A DNA stretch of 64,000 nucleotides from Agapanthus africanus (lineage: Eukaryota; Streptophyta; Magnoliopsida; Asparagales; Amaryllidaceae). Positions 1-12,175 of this stretch are shown here, one piece after another (position 1 is the stretch's first letter; every line of letters begins with the position of its first letter). A program made the translations under genes and the position numbers. Under the pieces are notes generated by a model. It made no database searches and was not told the DNA's origin. It saw nothing but the letters and a program-made list of their open reading frames with translations. The stretch lies in contig JASDDO010000018.1 of the NCBI GenBank assembly GCA_030015575.1, positions 381,667,908-381,731,907 of the forward strand, written 5' to 3'.

Positions 1-460
1 CAACCATCAGTTCCCGACGAGTCCTGTCCGGTGTACTCGTAACCTAACGAGTACCTGCATACTATCTCCAGTACGACGTACTAATGGCTGTGGGACAGAC
101 CATCTCCCCTGCTGGGATGAGAAGCGTATACACTAGTCTACTCCGGAGTATCGATGCCCCGTCTCGATAATCCTACGACTAGGGACCTGTATAAGGATGT
201 GCTTATAGATTACCCACCCTCTACTAGTGTGACTGCCATCAGAATGCTGGTAATCAAGCAAAGATCCTAAGGGCTATACTAATATGTATAAGTGATATGT
301 TAAAAGAAACACATGCACATATTGAAGTAGAAACAAACCAAGTTGCATACTACCATTTTGAGCAAGACTGTTAATACAACTGTGAATATCTCAAGCTTCC
401 ATTAAGTAATATACAAGCTAGTATGATACAGTAATGGCCTCTAGGGCATATACACTAACA
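1..460 (-). mobile_element. Ty1/copia LTR, 5' part, truncated by window edge
   Basis: Read on the minus strand, this begins TGTTAGTGTATATGCCC at base 460 and matches the first ~460 bases of the copia-1 LTR at 42564, with the same order of blocks (the GCCCTAGAGGCC block near the end, later the region around GGACAGGACTCGTCGGGAAC). The rest of the LTR lies left of the window. Whether it is a solo LTR or part of a full element cannot be told. The five bases outside the edge are TTCAT (461-465), a possible target-site duplication whose partner is outside the window. Confidence 0.85.
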
Positions 461-761
461 TTCATGACATAGCACGATGACTTTGGAACATTTAATTGTG
501 GGAATTTACTAGTTTACAATAGAATACCCTAAACTTTCAAAAATTGTTTTCTTTAAAATTGTATTATTTAATTCCTTACAAATGCGCCTCTACAACCCAT
601 TTTGAGGAACCCCGATAGGGATGGTGCGGGTTATCGCACATCCTCGGGCCTAGTAAAGCGAGATGCAGACCTTCTCACAGAGCATCCGATATCGATAGAA
701 GCTTTAATGCAATTTTTAAGAAAAATGAGATTTCTACTTAATAATTAAAATTTAATTTTAC

Positions 762-813
<52 letters not shown>

Positions 814-2232
814 TACTATCAAAATACCTACTTTAAATATATTATATATATATTCCATGTTTTTCTAAATCAAAGGAATCATAATTTCATGAAACTACCA
901 TTCCAAATCAATAAAATTCCAATATTACACTAAAATACCATATACAATGAAATCTAGGTTATATCCACTAGAATATTTCACTTTATAAAAATTACAATTA
1001 TGAAAACCCTAATGATAATAATTAAATACTTGAGGTGTATTTTGAAAATATATCAAAACTATTTTTCATAAAACCCCCTCAAGTTATATTAATTTAAAAT
1101 AAGGACCCTAGTAAACATAGGTTTAAGCGGGACCAGTTCTCTTGAGCCTCAGGGAGCCGGAGAATATGGGTGCTTGCCTATCTAAGGTAGACAACCTAAA
1201 AACGGGGTTATCAATACGGTAATTGTCTTGGAAAAAGACACAAATCCTGCCGTCCATGTGCAGCAGTTACGGATAACTCCAAAATATAAATCAGGACTTC
1301 AATTCTATTTAAAAGTCTGACTCGGTTCGAGTCGCGGTCAAATTTGAAAATAATCTGACTTGAATTCAATTCAAGTATAACTACAATACAACATGAATCC
1401 ATGAATGCCAGAATACAATCTATAACAACATGAACATGACTTGGTCAAACCATGGATACAATTTTGATCTATTTACATGACTATCCATTTATATCCATTC
1501 CGTTTACATGATATCATGGTTTCGGCAACTCTTCCATTTATAAAACAAAACAATACAATCAATACAAAATACATTACAGGGTTTTAAAGGGGTAGACTGG
1601 TACGGAATGTGTTAGAAGTGGCACGAGACGGTCACTTTAATACACTTAACCTGAATATCCATTGCTGTTGTACCGTGGTTTAACGGTTCCTTATGCTCTG
1701 TATACCTTAGTCTCAGGAATAATGGGACTTCTCTCGTATACACTGGCATATTCTGTACCAAGCTATAAACAACTGCGTTAACGGAACAAAAAGATTATAA
1801 TATACCAGTTATATTCTCATCTGTCTATTCTTAGCTATCTTTGGGACTTACCGAGCGATTGTTTGCTGACGACATTCCTTCTCTTTTTCTTTGGAATGTT
1901 GTCAGGTGGATCGGACTATCTGGAGGTTGAGCCCAGTACAAAAGACTTGGAGCAGTTCGCCATTAACTCAGAGCTCTAGATACTTGTATATATTTTCTTT
2001 TCAGTTCATGCCATTGTTTAGGTATTGCTTTCCATTCCTGTATTTACATTTTTGGTTGTACTTGTACAGAAATGTTGAATAAATAAAAGTTGATGTTCAT
2101 TTACACTTCATGTTTTCTTGTGTATATTTACATTATATTGCTTAGATACGCTTAGCGTGTTTACTTCTGAGTAAATACGTAGCGGGCCTCATCACGTCTT
2201 CTTTCCCATACACTAGGAAGCGGGGCGTGACA
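461..2232 (+). mobile_element. Probable Ty3/gypsy chromovirus-type LTR remnant
   Basis: No coding sequence is seen. The right end, GGGGCGTGACA, resembles the 3' end of chromovirus LTRs and of the LTR ending at 14033 in this window. A polyadenylation-like AATAAATAAA lies near 2078-2088, and an AT-rich U3-like stretch precedes it. There is no primer site directly after 2232, so it would be solo or truncated. The left boundary is unresolved and may be cut by the copia LTR at 460. This is an inference from end structure only. Confidence 0.4.
765..810. repeat. (AT)23 microsatellite
   Basis: 46 bases of uninterrupted AT dinucleotides inside the AT-rich LTR remnant. Confidence 0.95.
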
Positions 2233-2410
2233 TCCACAATTTGGTGGACACGCGAAAAAGGTTGTATTTCTCAACCTTACATGTTTTAGCATACTAGTTT
2301 AGGGTGTTTGGTTCGAATCCTCGGGTGAGAGCGTCCGGTGCCCGCAATTTTTTTTGTTTTTGCATCCTCCTCGCCCACGGCCTCCGCGGTGTGGGTGCCG
2401 GATCCCAACA
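2233..2410 (+). mobile_element. 3' tail of the 5' LTR of copia element A
   Basis: The last ~178 bases of an LTR, ending in CCCAACA directly before a tRNA-Met primer site. The upstream part of this LTR is displaced or lost next to the chromovirus-like remnant. Element A is a decayed copia element of the same family as copia-2 (53712-63907), recognised from the leader sequence that follows. A GGTTCGAATCC string at 2310-2320 equals an RNA polymerase III B-box, but no tRNA fold surrounds it. Confidence 0.55.
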
Positions 2411-2423
2411 TGGTATCAAAGCC
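2411..2423 (+). other. Primer binding site, initiator tRNA-Met type
   Basis: TGGTATCAAAGCC follows the LTR end directly. It differs at one base from the TGGTATCAGAGC sites of copia-1 and copia-2, which fits the decayed state of element A. Confidence 0.75.
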
Positions 2424-3251
2424 ACCCAAACACTATAAACTAGTGTTTGACGATGCTTAAGTTTCAAAACCGAAAACACCGATTTCAAAACCTAGTTTCT
2501 GTCTGAAAATTTTATGGTCTCTAAATTTTTTTTAAACAAGTGCAGAAGCTTCATCTAGACAAGATAGAGACACACAATGAAAACGAGAGGATTTTATCAT
2601 GTTTTGACCGGTGAGATAGGGGACTTGACCGGCGTCGCCAGGTCTACTATACCCTATGGAGCTCATTTTCATTCTGTGTCTTGGGATTTATAAAATGGTA
2701 TTTTTGGTGCTGTTTGATTTGTCCCAGATTTCATTTTGTGTCATCTTAGATTTGGGACAACTCGGGAGTTTTAAAAACTCAAAACTTTTGCATCATCGGT
2801 ATCTGTGATGTTGTATATGTGTTGCTGAATGACATCTAATTGCTATATGTTCATTTGGACGGGGTTGCACACATTCTGGTGTTGCTCACTTCTGCGGTTA
2901 TATATATATCTGGTTATAGTTTGTGCAGATTGTCGTGATGGATAGCCATGTGTGCAATGTTAGATGTACAGTTCAGATTTATTTGTATATTCATTATTGC
3001 GGGGCGAGCGTCCGATATGTATACTGCCGTCACTGCCAGTTTGTATATTCTTTTGTTGGGGCACGACCAGATTGAGGTCGATGTCGCCGTTGTATATATT
3101 TTTTCTTTTCTGTAGTAGGATTACCCCGCGGATGAGTGCTCGAATAGCCGGGTTTTAGAGGGCAACGGGCCCGCATCTCATGGAGTTGAGACCGGGGGCC
3201 TTACTCTAGAATTGGCAGGCTATTCGCCGCGCTCGTAGGAGGTATAGGTTG
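2424..3251 (+). mobile_element. 5' leader of element A, first part
   Basis: Non-coding leader. The stretch 2995-3251 (from ATTGCGGGGCGAGCGTCCG onward) is collinear with the copia-2 leader at about 56570-56823, which identifies the family. The last five bases, GGTTG (3247-3251), are one copy of the target duplication made by the solo LTR that interrupts the leader here. Confidence 0.75.
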
Positions 3252-5481
3252 TGTTAGTTATATGTATGCCCTAGAGGCCATTACTATACATAGGATGTAT
3301 ATTGTAGTGGATGCTGGGACATATATAGGGAGGACTTTCTTGCTCGACATGATAGTATGCTATCTGGTTGCTCTTTACCTTAACGTGTACACTGATTGTC
3401 TCTCTGTTACATGTTGGTAAAGCCCTTAGGATATGTACTTGACTACCTGGACTATGATGCGGATCATACTAATGGGGACATGGTAGTCCATAAGTACATC
3501 CTTCAAAGTCCCTAGTCGTGGGTGTATCGAGATGGGGCATCGATATACCAGAGTAGACTAGCGTATACCTTCTCGACCCATACAGATGGGCGATGGATGA
3601 TCCCATATCCATTGGTGTTTGACATCAGAGATGATATACGGGTGCTCAGTAGAGACTGGGTATACTGGACGGACTCGCCGAGAACTCCCAGATGGTATTA
3701 TACCTTACGTCAGATGGCAGTTCTCTGGTGACACTGGTACAGAGTAGTCTGTTGACCCGAGATCGTCATAGAGTCTTGTGTGGTTCCCACTGTGCTTTGA
3801 TTTCCATCTTACCACGTCCAAGAGGGCGTGCAAAACGGTGGTTTTTGGGTACAGTCCCGAGTCACATGGAGGCAATGAGCGATAGGAGGGGATTCGTCTC
3901 TCCCGGTATAGGGGGTTGATGTTGCGCTGTGTTCGATTGGCTATAACAGGAAATCCCTGGCCAGGGTTGCTGAGATTTACTGGTAAGTGTTACCAGTAGT
4001 TTCTCGAATTTTTATAGACCTCATATCGACACGACTTATCGAGCTATTGGGGTCTGACGTTTACCACCCCTAGGCGAGATATGCGACATATCAGACGATC
4101 AGACCGGACTGTACGGTAGTGTTACTGGTTGGATTCACTGGAGTGTGAGCGGGCTTGCTCGTCGATCTTCTGATCGCTCAATACCCGGGTGGCCGTTACA
4201 TTTAGCAGACCGCTTGCGGCTTGTGGATGTTTGATATGATCATCATCCGCTGCCGGCGTATTGACGAGTCTTTAGAGTCCTACACAGAGGTTTCCTGGCT
4301 CAAGCGAAATGAAATAGGAGCGCATATGAGATATGTGCGGGACCGAGAATAATGCGTGTATGTGATACCGTATTCCATTCTCGCGATGAATGTATCGAAT
4401 GGTTATATGCGATATAACCTAGTTATCGAATCGAGGGTTGATTCGATAAGCCGATACATTGGATACTAGTCGGTTATATGCGATATGACCGGATCGTTAA
4501 ATCAAGTGTTGATTTAATGATTTAATGCATAATTATATATTTGATATATTACTTTGCGTTAACTAGTATTGGTTCACTTTAAATGGATTTTCTCACTCGG
4601 ATTGTGCACATTGTATATGTGATATACTTTTGTACACATGATTGTATCATGTTTGATGATACATGTTTACTTGGTTAAGTGTAAAGAATTAAACCATGGT
4701 TAAACATATAATTAGGGTTTTATTTTTCCATTACTTATTTATTCATTTATTTATTTGTTTATACATTTTGGAAAATAAATGGAAAAGAGAAAAGAATGGT
4801 GGCATTATTTGTTGTTTAGTTGAAGCTTCATGAAGCTTTGACCTAGTCCACCATTCTTATCTCATCCTTAACCCTGACCATTCCTTTAACCTTGGTCAAT
4901 TCTCTACACATAACCATAGTTAGAATTATGATAAGTTTTGATTTACTTTCTATTTTTTTGAATTAACTTATCATATTCTTTTATCTTCTTCTTCATCTTG
5001 ACTTGAAGAAAAAGCTTGAGAGCTTTAATGGCAACTTGAGCAATTGAGTGAGAAATCCAATTCTAAAGTGAACCCACTTCCTATTTCTTCATCCTCTACC
5101 TCTTGCCAAGTAGTAGAGTGTGTTTTCTTCACAAGTTTCATGACTTGGTGAAGTGGGAGCTTGATCTAGCGATGCCTCGACGTAGATCATCTTCGGCACG
5201 TCGTCGATGACCTAGCCCGCTTCTTCTCCGATGAAGCCGACGCTAGAGCCCGGGATTGCATGAGGACAGCGAGGAGACTTCATTGCGGAGCTATGGAGGT
5301 GGAGAACCGGATCTACAAAGGTTGTATTTCCGTATTCTTGTAGTTAAGTGTTAACTAGTTTGCTTTGTCGCCTAGAAATCTAGTCAACGATCCGTTCTAG
5401 GGTTTCTCGGCACCGTTTAAATTTGAAATTGGCATGGTTGATGCCTTGTGAGACCTCTAGTGAGTGCCTAGAAACCCTACA
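3252..5481 (+). mobile_element. Solo LTR, long copia-type, TSD GGTTG
   Basis: 2230 bases from TGTTAGTTATATGTATGCCC to CCCTACA, flanked on both sides by GGTTG (3247-3251 and 5482-5486). The flanks rejoin a continuous copia leader, so this is a clean single-LTR insertion. Such LTRs are left by recombination between the two LTRs of a full element (established knowledge). It shares its ends with the solo LTR at 26521-28726. Short hairpins occur inside, for example 9-base arms with a 3-base loop at 4497-4517. The small ORFs within are shadows. Confidence 0.93.
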
Positions 5482-5885
5482 GGTTGACCCACGGAGGGGT
5501 GCTCAAGTTACCGGATTCCGTGAAATGCTAGGTGGCCCACTCACTTTGTTGATTGGGGTTGCCTCACTTCGGGGATTGGCGGGTAACTTGCCGTACTCAT
5601 AAGGGTCTAGGATCTTCATTGCACTGGCTATCCATATGACTGGGGAATGTCGCGTCTCATTTATGGCTCAAACGTGGGGCTCCTAGATTATCCGCTATTC
5701 CATATTGATGTTCGCATGCTTGTGATGACTATTATCTTCCTGCGATGTTGATATATATATATATTATATATTTCGTAGATACTTCTATATATTTTACATC
5801 CGCGCTAGTCCAGCCTCCGCTCTGCCGTTAGTTAAGTAACATAACGGTGCATGATGGGGCCCCGTGGCGAATGCGGATGGCATAT
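5482..5885 (+). mobile_element. 5' leader of element A, continued
   Basis: Resumes with GGTTG and is collinear with the copia-2 leader at about 56820-57225 (ACCGGATTCCGTGAA, GGCGGGTAACTTGCCG). It stops abruptly at GGCATAT, where the chromovirus LTR begins. About 2.4 kb of element A that should follow, judged from copia-2, is missing before the element resumes at 16626. Confidence 0.75.
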
Positions 5886-7527
5886 AAACTACCCCAACAC
5901 CCGCGTATTTATAGCTACTATGGCAATGACTAGAGCACTAATTAAGAATGCTGAAAAGACTGGAGTTGTGGTATGGTAATTGTATAGAGATGAAACTGGT
6001 AAACAGTAGTGTGTCATGTCATGTAGTTCAACATCCTAATCAGCGATCTCGTTCATAAAGACTAGAGTAGTGAATAGTCAGGACTTGTCAGTGGTAATAG
6101 TTATCAGGTAATAGTAACTGCATGAAGGCGGTGTACAAGCTCGTATGAGTCACAATTTTCATCTTTACCGTTAACCTTAATATGGGTATATTAATCACAA
6201 TCTGACTAGAAATTTATAAATGTGAGATAGGTTAACAACTTTCGAACTTTATTTGTAGTTAAAATAAATCTCATTTTAAAATCACACTTGCTAATTATTC
6301 TCACTTGCTACATAAAAGTTTGCCTATATATATATTTGTATGATATAACGAAGAATAGATACTAACACATTTCCCTTTTGTTCTAACAGTGCAGGAAATA
6401 TATATATACATATGACCACAAAGGAATGCTGATGTACATCGACCAAAATTAAAGCAAGAGTACTTGCCTGAGGATAAAGATCACGGGAAAATGATGCACG
6501 AAGATGCGAGGCACGATCTCAGCTAAAGTGTGATTTGGGATATGAGTTATACAATCCGCCTAGGTAAATTTATCATTGTTAAACCATAAATATCTTCATA
6601 AATATTGTCACACAACCAAACACAATTATATCAACTTAGGGTTTTGATACTAATTTTCCCCTTTCAATATTCACTGATTCCTTATCATTTCATTCATTTA
6701 TTTTTTTTTTCTTTCTGAAAAAAAAACAGGGATCAGGGAAAACTTACAGAGGACGATGGTGGTAGTTGCTAGGGTTTGGATGGGTCCTGGGTCGAGTCAA
6801 GGAAGCGTCGAGGGTTCGGATCTGGTGATGGAAGAGTTGTGATGTTGCTGCAGGGGAGAGATGGAGATCTGGGTGATGGGAGCAGCTGCGAGGCGAAGAT
6901 GAGGGCTGCGGCGACGGTGAGGGTTCGGTGCAGGTCGCCGGGGGTTTTGGTGGAGTCAGAGATGGTGGTGCGAAGAGGACAAAGGCGATGGTGATAGGAT
7001 GAGATGAGGGGGTCGGGATTTGTGGCGGCGACGAGGGATGGAGGCTGCGTCAGTGGGATGAGGACGAGGGCGAAGGCAGCGGGAGATAGAGGCGAGGGTC
7101 GGCGAGTGAGGAGCGGGGTCGAGAGTTGCGGCGGCGGTGATGGTGGCGAGAAGAGGAGGGTCGAGGTTTGAAAAGGGAATTTGTGGAGGAGACGGGGGAG
7201 AGAGAGATGTGAGTATGAGAGAGAGAGATATTTTGTATTTTTTTGTATATATATATATATACATATCACCAATTAATCGTATTTAGAGATTCAGTACAGA
7301 TTTGCTTGTTATCATATTAACAGTAAAGAGATACACAAAATATTATTTTGCTGCCACTATGAAAATATTATATATAATATAAAAACTGAAGATTTTTCCA
7401 TATCAAAATTGTTTACGACAAAAATTCAAAAAAAATAAATATGCTATTACCCAACTAAAAGCTCTAAAATTATGGAAAAAGAATCTTGATAAGTCTTGAA
7501 CTACTGCATCTAAATAGGGCTGTTACA
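5886..7527 (-). mobile_element. Chromovirus 3' LTR, truncated
   Basis: Matches 14948-16625 over its whole length. On the minus strand it starts TGTAACAGCC at 7527 and runs to 5886, where homology to element A begins. The counterpart of 14033-14947 (about 915 bases at the R-U5 end) is missing. One deletion taking both this end and about 2.4 kb of flanking element A explains the junction. Confidence 0.88.
6748..7272 (-). other. LTR-internal GC-rich exon-like segment with Pro/Ser-rich ORF and splice donor
   Basis: On the minus strand a TATATATA stretch (near 7250) is followed by CT-rich DNA, then an open frame of about 167 codons rich in Pro and Ser, ending near a consensus splice donor (GTAAGT, plus positions 6742-6747). 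Base composition here is GC-rich, unlike the AT-rich rest of the LTR. The layout looks like the promoter, 5' UTR and first exon of a plant gene. The matching segment in the other LTR lies at 15808-16361. No domain is recognised, and translation is not established. Confidence 0.45.
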
Positions 7528-7540
7528 TCCTACCCACCTT
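7528..7540 (-). other. Polypurine tract of the chromovirus
   Basis: AAGGTGGGTAGGA on the minus strand lies directly before the LTR start TGTAACAG and after the end of the pol frame. This is the usual position and composition of the plus-strand primer. Confidence 0.8.
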
Positions 7541-7582
7541 ACAGAAAATTTCGTCCTCGAAATTGGAAGGACGACAACAAGA

Positions 7583-8763
7583 TCAAGAAAACAGGTGTGG
7601 GTATTTTTGAAGAATCTCGTCCTCACGCTCCTTAGTGGATTCCCCGCGAGAACGTCCGGCCCAAGATACAAGAACTAAAGGGATGATCTTGTTTCTCAAT
7701 ACCTTCCCCTTACGGTCGACAATGGCTGTAGGTTGCTCTTCATATGAGAGATCAGGGCTCAAGGTTAATTCAGAATGATCGAGAACATGACTGTCATCAC
7801 GAATGTCCTGATGCAACTGTGATACATGGAATATATCGTGCACACTGGCCAAAGAGGGTGGTAAGGCCAATCTGTATGCTACTACTCCAATGCGTTCCAC
7901 AATCTCGAATGGTCCGATAAATCGGGGACTGAGTTTCTCACGACTACCGAATCTAATCACTCCTCGAGTTGGCGAAATCTTAAGAAAGGCATGATCTCCT
8001 ACTCCAAACTCAAGAGGTCTTCGACTAGTATCCACCCAGCTCTTCTGACGATCTTGTGCTGCTTTGATATGGTTCCTGATCAACTGGACCTTCTCAACTG
8101 TTTGGGTTACAAGCTCCGGTCCTAGTAATCTTCGCTCACCCACATCATCCCAGCAAAGTGTGGAACGACACTTACGCCCGTAAAGTGCCTCGAACGGCGC
8201 CATCTAAATACTCTCCTGATAGCTGTTATTATATGAGAATTCAACCAAGTGAAGATGATCCTCCCACGATCCCTTGAAATCTAGCATACAGGCTCTCAAC
8301 ATATCTTCTAATATCTGTATCGTACGTTTAGACTGTCCGTCAGTCTCGGGGTGGTAAGCTGTGCTCTAATGGAGACGAGTGCCTAAACTCTCTTGTAAGC
8401 TTATCCAGAAATGTGAGAGGAATCTCGTGTCCCGATTCGATACTATAGTGATAGACACCCTATGTAACCGTACGATCTCTTACATATATTTCTCTACCAA
8501 TGTCTCCGTCGATTGTCCCACTCGAAAGGGTAGGAATGGGCCACCTTTGTGAGACGGTCAACGATGACCCAAATAGCATTATTGCCCTCAGGACTCCGCG
8601 GTAAAGCCGTCACGAAGTCTATAATGATGTGTTCCCACTTCCACTGGGGAATGGGAAGTGGTAGCAACAGGCCGGCCACTCGCTGATGTTCGGCCTTCAC
8701 GTGCTGGCACACTAAGCATTTTGACACATAGCGGGCAATCTCTCTTTCATGCCATTCCACCAA
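7583..8763 (-). pseudogene. Chromovirus integrase core and C-terminal chromodomain
   Basis: From 8763 leftwards: the second cysteine pair of the zinc-binding region (CLVCQH), the first catalytic Asp (IIDFVTALP), the second (SNRDTRF) and the third motif, which reads [10 protein letters not shown]. The catalytic Glu is Lys here (codon at 8327-8329). After the GKGKVLRNK region the protein ends in a chromodomain-like segment (VLVSWAG to YPHLFS). In-frame stops lie just before the STAYH and MAPFEALYG segments, with a frame change near 8712-8763. Chromodomains steer integration to particular chromatin (known for the clade). Non-functional. Confidence 0.88.
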
Positions 8764-9563
8764 AAGTGTTTTTTAACATCCCTATACATCTTGGTGCCAC
8801 CCGGGTGCACCGAATAAGCTGAATTATGTGCTTCCTTCAACACTTCCTCTCGAACCTCGCCCTTTGGCACGCATAATCGACTGCCGAATCTTAATGAGCC
8901 ATCTTCGTGTATCAATAGATCTGTTCTCAATCCAGCCTCTACTAACCCGCGGAACTTCTGCAATTGCGGGTCCCCGGCCTGTACAGCTTTAATACGATCT
9001 ACTAACGAAGACTGGACATGCAGTTGCCAATACTGTCCGTGCGTCCCCTGTTCTACCACTTCTAAATTGAGTTTTCGAAATTCATCAATGAGTTCCTTCT
9101 GGCCAGTCAACCCCATCGCTGTTGGTCTTCGACTGAGAGCATCCGGTACCACATTTACCTTCCCGGGATGATATTGCAAATCAACATTATAATCAGCCAT
9201 GAACTCCAACCACCTACGCTGTCTTATATTTAGCTCTTTCTGCGTGAATACATATTTCAAGCTCTTGTGGTCCGTAAAAATTTCCACTCGTTCTCCCAAA
9301 AGATAATGCCTTAAAATCTTCAAAGCAAAGATCACTGCGGCCAACTCTAAATTGTGAGTTGGGTAATTCTTCTCGTGCGTCCTCAGTTGACGCGAGGCAT
9401 AAGCAAAAACACTCCCACGCTGCATCAAGACACAGCCTAGCCCTTTGCCAGAAGCATCACTATGAATCATCAGTCCTCCCGTCCCATCTGGTACGGTCAA
9501 TATGGGTGCAGTTGTGAGTTTCTCCTTCAATAATTCGAACACTCGGTTGCACTCTTCTGACAT
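8712..9563 (-). pseudogene. Chromovirus RNase H and integrase zinc-binding region
   Basis: A 283-codon open stretch. RNase H signatures are in order: [13 protein letters not shown] near residue 34, [10 protein letters not shown] near 73, and [11 protein letters not shown] near 95. The integrase N-terminal zinc-binding histidines follow ([11 protein letters not shown]) with FWWNGMK, and the frame breaks before the cysteine pair, which continues in the next segment. RNase H degrades the RNA of the RNA/DNA hybrid during reverse transcription. A one-base frame change near 9562 separates it from the RT segment. Confidence 0.88.
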
Positions 9564-9819
9564 ACGAACGGTACTCCCTTTTGAGTAAGTCTTGTCAACG
9601 GCTCAGCCGCTCATGCAAAATCTTTAACAAATCTGCGATAGTAGCCTGTGAGTCCCAAGAAACTCCTAATCTCTACTACTGACTTTGGTGCTGGCCAATC
9701 CTTCACCGCTTCAATCTTTGCCGGATTTACTGAAATACCATCTCCAGAAACGATGTGGCCCAAAAATTGAACTTGTTCAAGCCAAAATTCACATTTACTA
9801 AGATTGGCGTATAACTTTT
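9564..9819 (-). pseudogene. Chromovirus RT, C-terminal part
   Basis: Reads the RT thumb/connection motifs [20 protein letters not shown], then [16 protein letters not shown] and [17 protein letters not shown], then an in-frame TGA (plus positions 9611-9613). The N-terminal half of RT lies right of 11535, separated by a solo LTR. Removing that LTR and one TSD copy makes the two halves meet in frame, so the insertion came after the RT frame was set. Confidence 0.88.
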
Positions 9820-10882
9820 CCTGTTGATCGGCATGCTTTTGGCGTGTCGGATGTTCAAAGTTCTAAAGTTATAACCGCGATCAAGACGGTGTCGCTTTGC
9901 AGCTAGCCGGTTGAGCACGGGTCGATCCACAGGGAGATGGTTGTATGTCCGTTCGAGTTTTAGACGAGTCAATAAAGAATGTGTATATGTATGTTCAACT
10001 CTATCCTAAGTGTTCGTATTTATGTTCAAGTAAGCTTGTTAAGGTTAAGGTCGGTTAGTAGAGTTAGGATTAGTCTTGTGCTTGTCTTTTGCCATTCTTA
10101 AGACGATGTTGGGATAATCGAAAGTAGTGGGGATTAGGACATAGCAATGGGATTTGCGAGTTTAAGCGAGCTTTCCAACGCTAAATCCATTCCTAGTGCC
10201 CCTTGTCTGTCCGTTAAATACGCTTATTTCCAACCCTCTGCCAAACACCCGCAGCAACTATATATCCAATTAAGTTACAACCACATATCACGTTATAGTG
10301 CGCTTAAAGGACTTCTCAACTTAGGTCGCGGCTACATGTCACGTGTAGCGCGCCTAAGCGAGGGGGTTGCGGTTGTTTGGTCAGGGTTCATTTCAAGATG
10401 TTTGGCGAAGAGAAGCACAAGGAATTTCTCCGTCTCTCATACCACCTTCCTTAGCCTTAACAAGAGGGAAATTATTCACACATCATAAAAGAAAAGAAAA
10501 CAAAAACAGAAGGAAGAAAAGAGAAAAATACGGTTTTACAAGTGAAGCAAGCTAACTCTTGGGTCCTCACCTTAGCAAGGAACTCCGTCAAGTATCATCG
10601 CTTGGAAATGCGGATAGGAGAAGAAAGGAAAAGAGAACAAGAAAAGAAATAACAACAACTAGTTAACAACAAATAATAAAGTTACACTAGAAATTAAATT
10701 ACAATGCAATGAAATAAAAATACAAGATAAGAAAAACAACCCTCATCTTCATTTCATCATCCACTCAAAAAGCTCTCACTACAATTTTCATGAAGGAAGA
10801 CATGAAGAAGAAGAAGAAGCTAACCTAAACTACACTAAAAGAGATGGGAAAAGAAGACCCTTGGCTTGGCACAAAACTGGGC

Positions 10883-10890
10883 TATTTATA
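10883..10890 (-). promoter_or_regulatory. TATA box of the solo LTR
   Basis: TATAAATA on the minus strand, GC-flanked, about 650 bases from the LTR start; it probably drove U3 transcription. Confidence 0.55.
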
Positions 10891-10979
10891 GGCTGCGTGC
10901 TGAAACCCTAGGGCAACATTCTGACCCTAAATGAAATGACCCAACTACCCCTAAACATCAACAGCCACTGAGTTAACTC

Positions 10980-11028
10980 GGCCGCGGATCCGCGGCCGAT
11001 TCGCCATGTTGGCCGCGGATCTGCGGCC
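10980..11028. repeat. Paired GC-rich palindromes in the solo LTR
   Basis: GGCCGCGGATCCGCGGCC at 10980-10997 is an 18-base perfect palindrome. A second copy with one mismatch lies at 11011-11028, 13 bases away. The same paired arrangement occurs in the Athila LTRs and in both copia leaders. Confidence 0.95.
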
Positions 11029-11539
11029 ATGTAAGGGAGTTAGGAAGTCATTTTTTCTGGGTTGTCTTGTGTTGCTCTCCTCTGTTGTTCTACATGTTCC
11101 AAATTGTAAATTGCTTCAACAATTTCTTCAGATCTGCAACAGTCCAAAATGGCATCAAGAATAATACTTTTGACCTTTTGTCCCTCGAGCTCCGCGCACC
11201 CATTGATTCTTGTGCTGCACTTTCTTGTGCTTTGTGCTTGTGCCTCTCGTGCTTTGTGCTTATCCCAGACACGAATGACCACCGTTACATGTCTTGTCTC
11301 TGGAACTGGTACGCGGCACTGGATGGATACAGATGATCGGAATCCGGCTTTTATCTGCTGTCAACAGATGTTCTGTATTTTGGCGTAACAGTGGAGATTT
11401 TGTATCAATTGCGTTATTTTGGACTAGGAACCCGTAGCCTGTAAATATGTAGCAAACACGGATTAAAAGCACCTACCTATAAACAAACGAGCATAAGAAT
11501 GGACGGTAGTAAAAGCAATATTCTGGTGTGAACACCTGT

Positions 11540-12175
11540 CTCAGTATTTGCAACACGATCCTCAGATGCTCGGCATGCTCCTCCTTGCTTTTGGAATACA
11601 CAAGGATGCCGCCGGTGAAAACTACGACAAACTTATCAAGGTACTGAGAGAAAACTCGGTTCATTAAATCCATGAACATGGCTGGGGCATTAGTAACACC
11701 GAATGGCATTACCAAGAATTCATAGTGACCGTATCGAGTTCTTAAGGCTGTCTTGCATACATCCTCCTCTTTAACACGAACTTGATGGTACCCCGACCGA
11801 AGATCCAACTTAGAGAACACTCGAGCACCACATAATTGATTGAACAAATCATCGATCTGAGGTATAGGGTACTTTTTTTTAATCGTAACTCGGTTCAACT
11901 CTCGGTAGTCAATGCACATGCGTAATGAGCCGTCCTTCTTTACTAGTAAAGCTGGAGCGCCCCACGGTGAAGTACTCGGGCGAATGAATCCTTTGCTGAG
12001 GAGGTCTTCTATTTGCTTTTTCAATTCCGCCAATTCAATTGGTGCCATTCTGTAGGGTGACTTAGAAATCGGTGTCATTCCTGGTAATAATTCTATCGAA
12101 AACCCCAAAGCACGAGGTGGAGGTAAGCCGGGTAAGTCCTCAGGAAAGACATCCAAAAATTCCCGAACTACGACC
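11540..12175 (-). pseudogene. Chromovirus RT, N-terminal part with altered active site
   Basis: Open from about 12156 down to the solo LTR at 11535. RT motifs in order: PEDLPGLPP near residue 5, [44 protein letters not shown] (first catalytic Asp kept), and [11 protein letters not shown]. The segment that should carry the two adjacent catalytic Asp residues reads [12 protein letters not shown], with Gly-Gly at plus positions 11608-11613. With both Asp lost the polymerase should be inactive. The listed C-terminal residues after LRQ belong to the inserted LTR. Confidence 0.9.

Larger units (their letters stand above)
9825..11534 (-). mobile_element. Solo LTR, Athila-like, TSD CCTGT
   Basis: 1710 bases, TGTTCACACC at the right (minus-strand start) and GCCGATCA at the left end, flanked by CCTGT at 9820-9824 and 11535-11539. 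It sits inside the chromovirus RT. Its layout resembles the Athila-type LTR at 17504 in three ways: it starts TGTTCA, it has a TATAAATA box, and a pair of GGCCGCGG palindromes lies about 100 bases upstream of that box. The family is an inference from layout. ORFs in this interval are shadows. Confidence 0.92.

Noticed and set aside
2310-2320. Perfect Pol III B-box (GGTTCGAATCC), possible tRNA or SINE
   Set aside because: The T-arm stem does not pair beyond the G-C pairs, and no A-box or cloverleaf is seen upstream; it lies in the tail of an LTR before a primer site.
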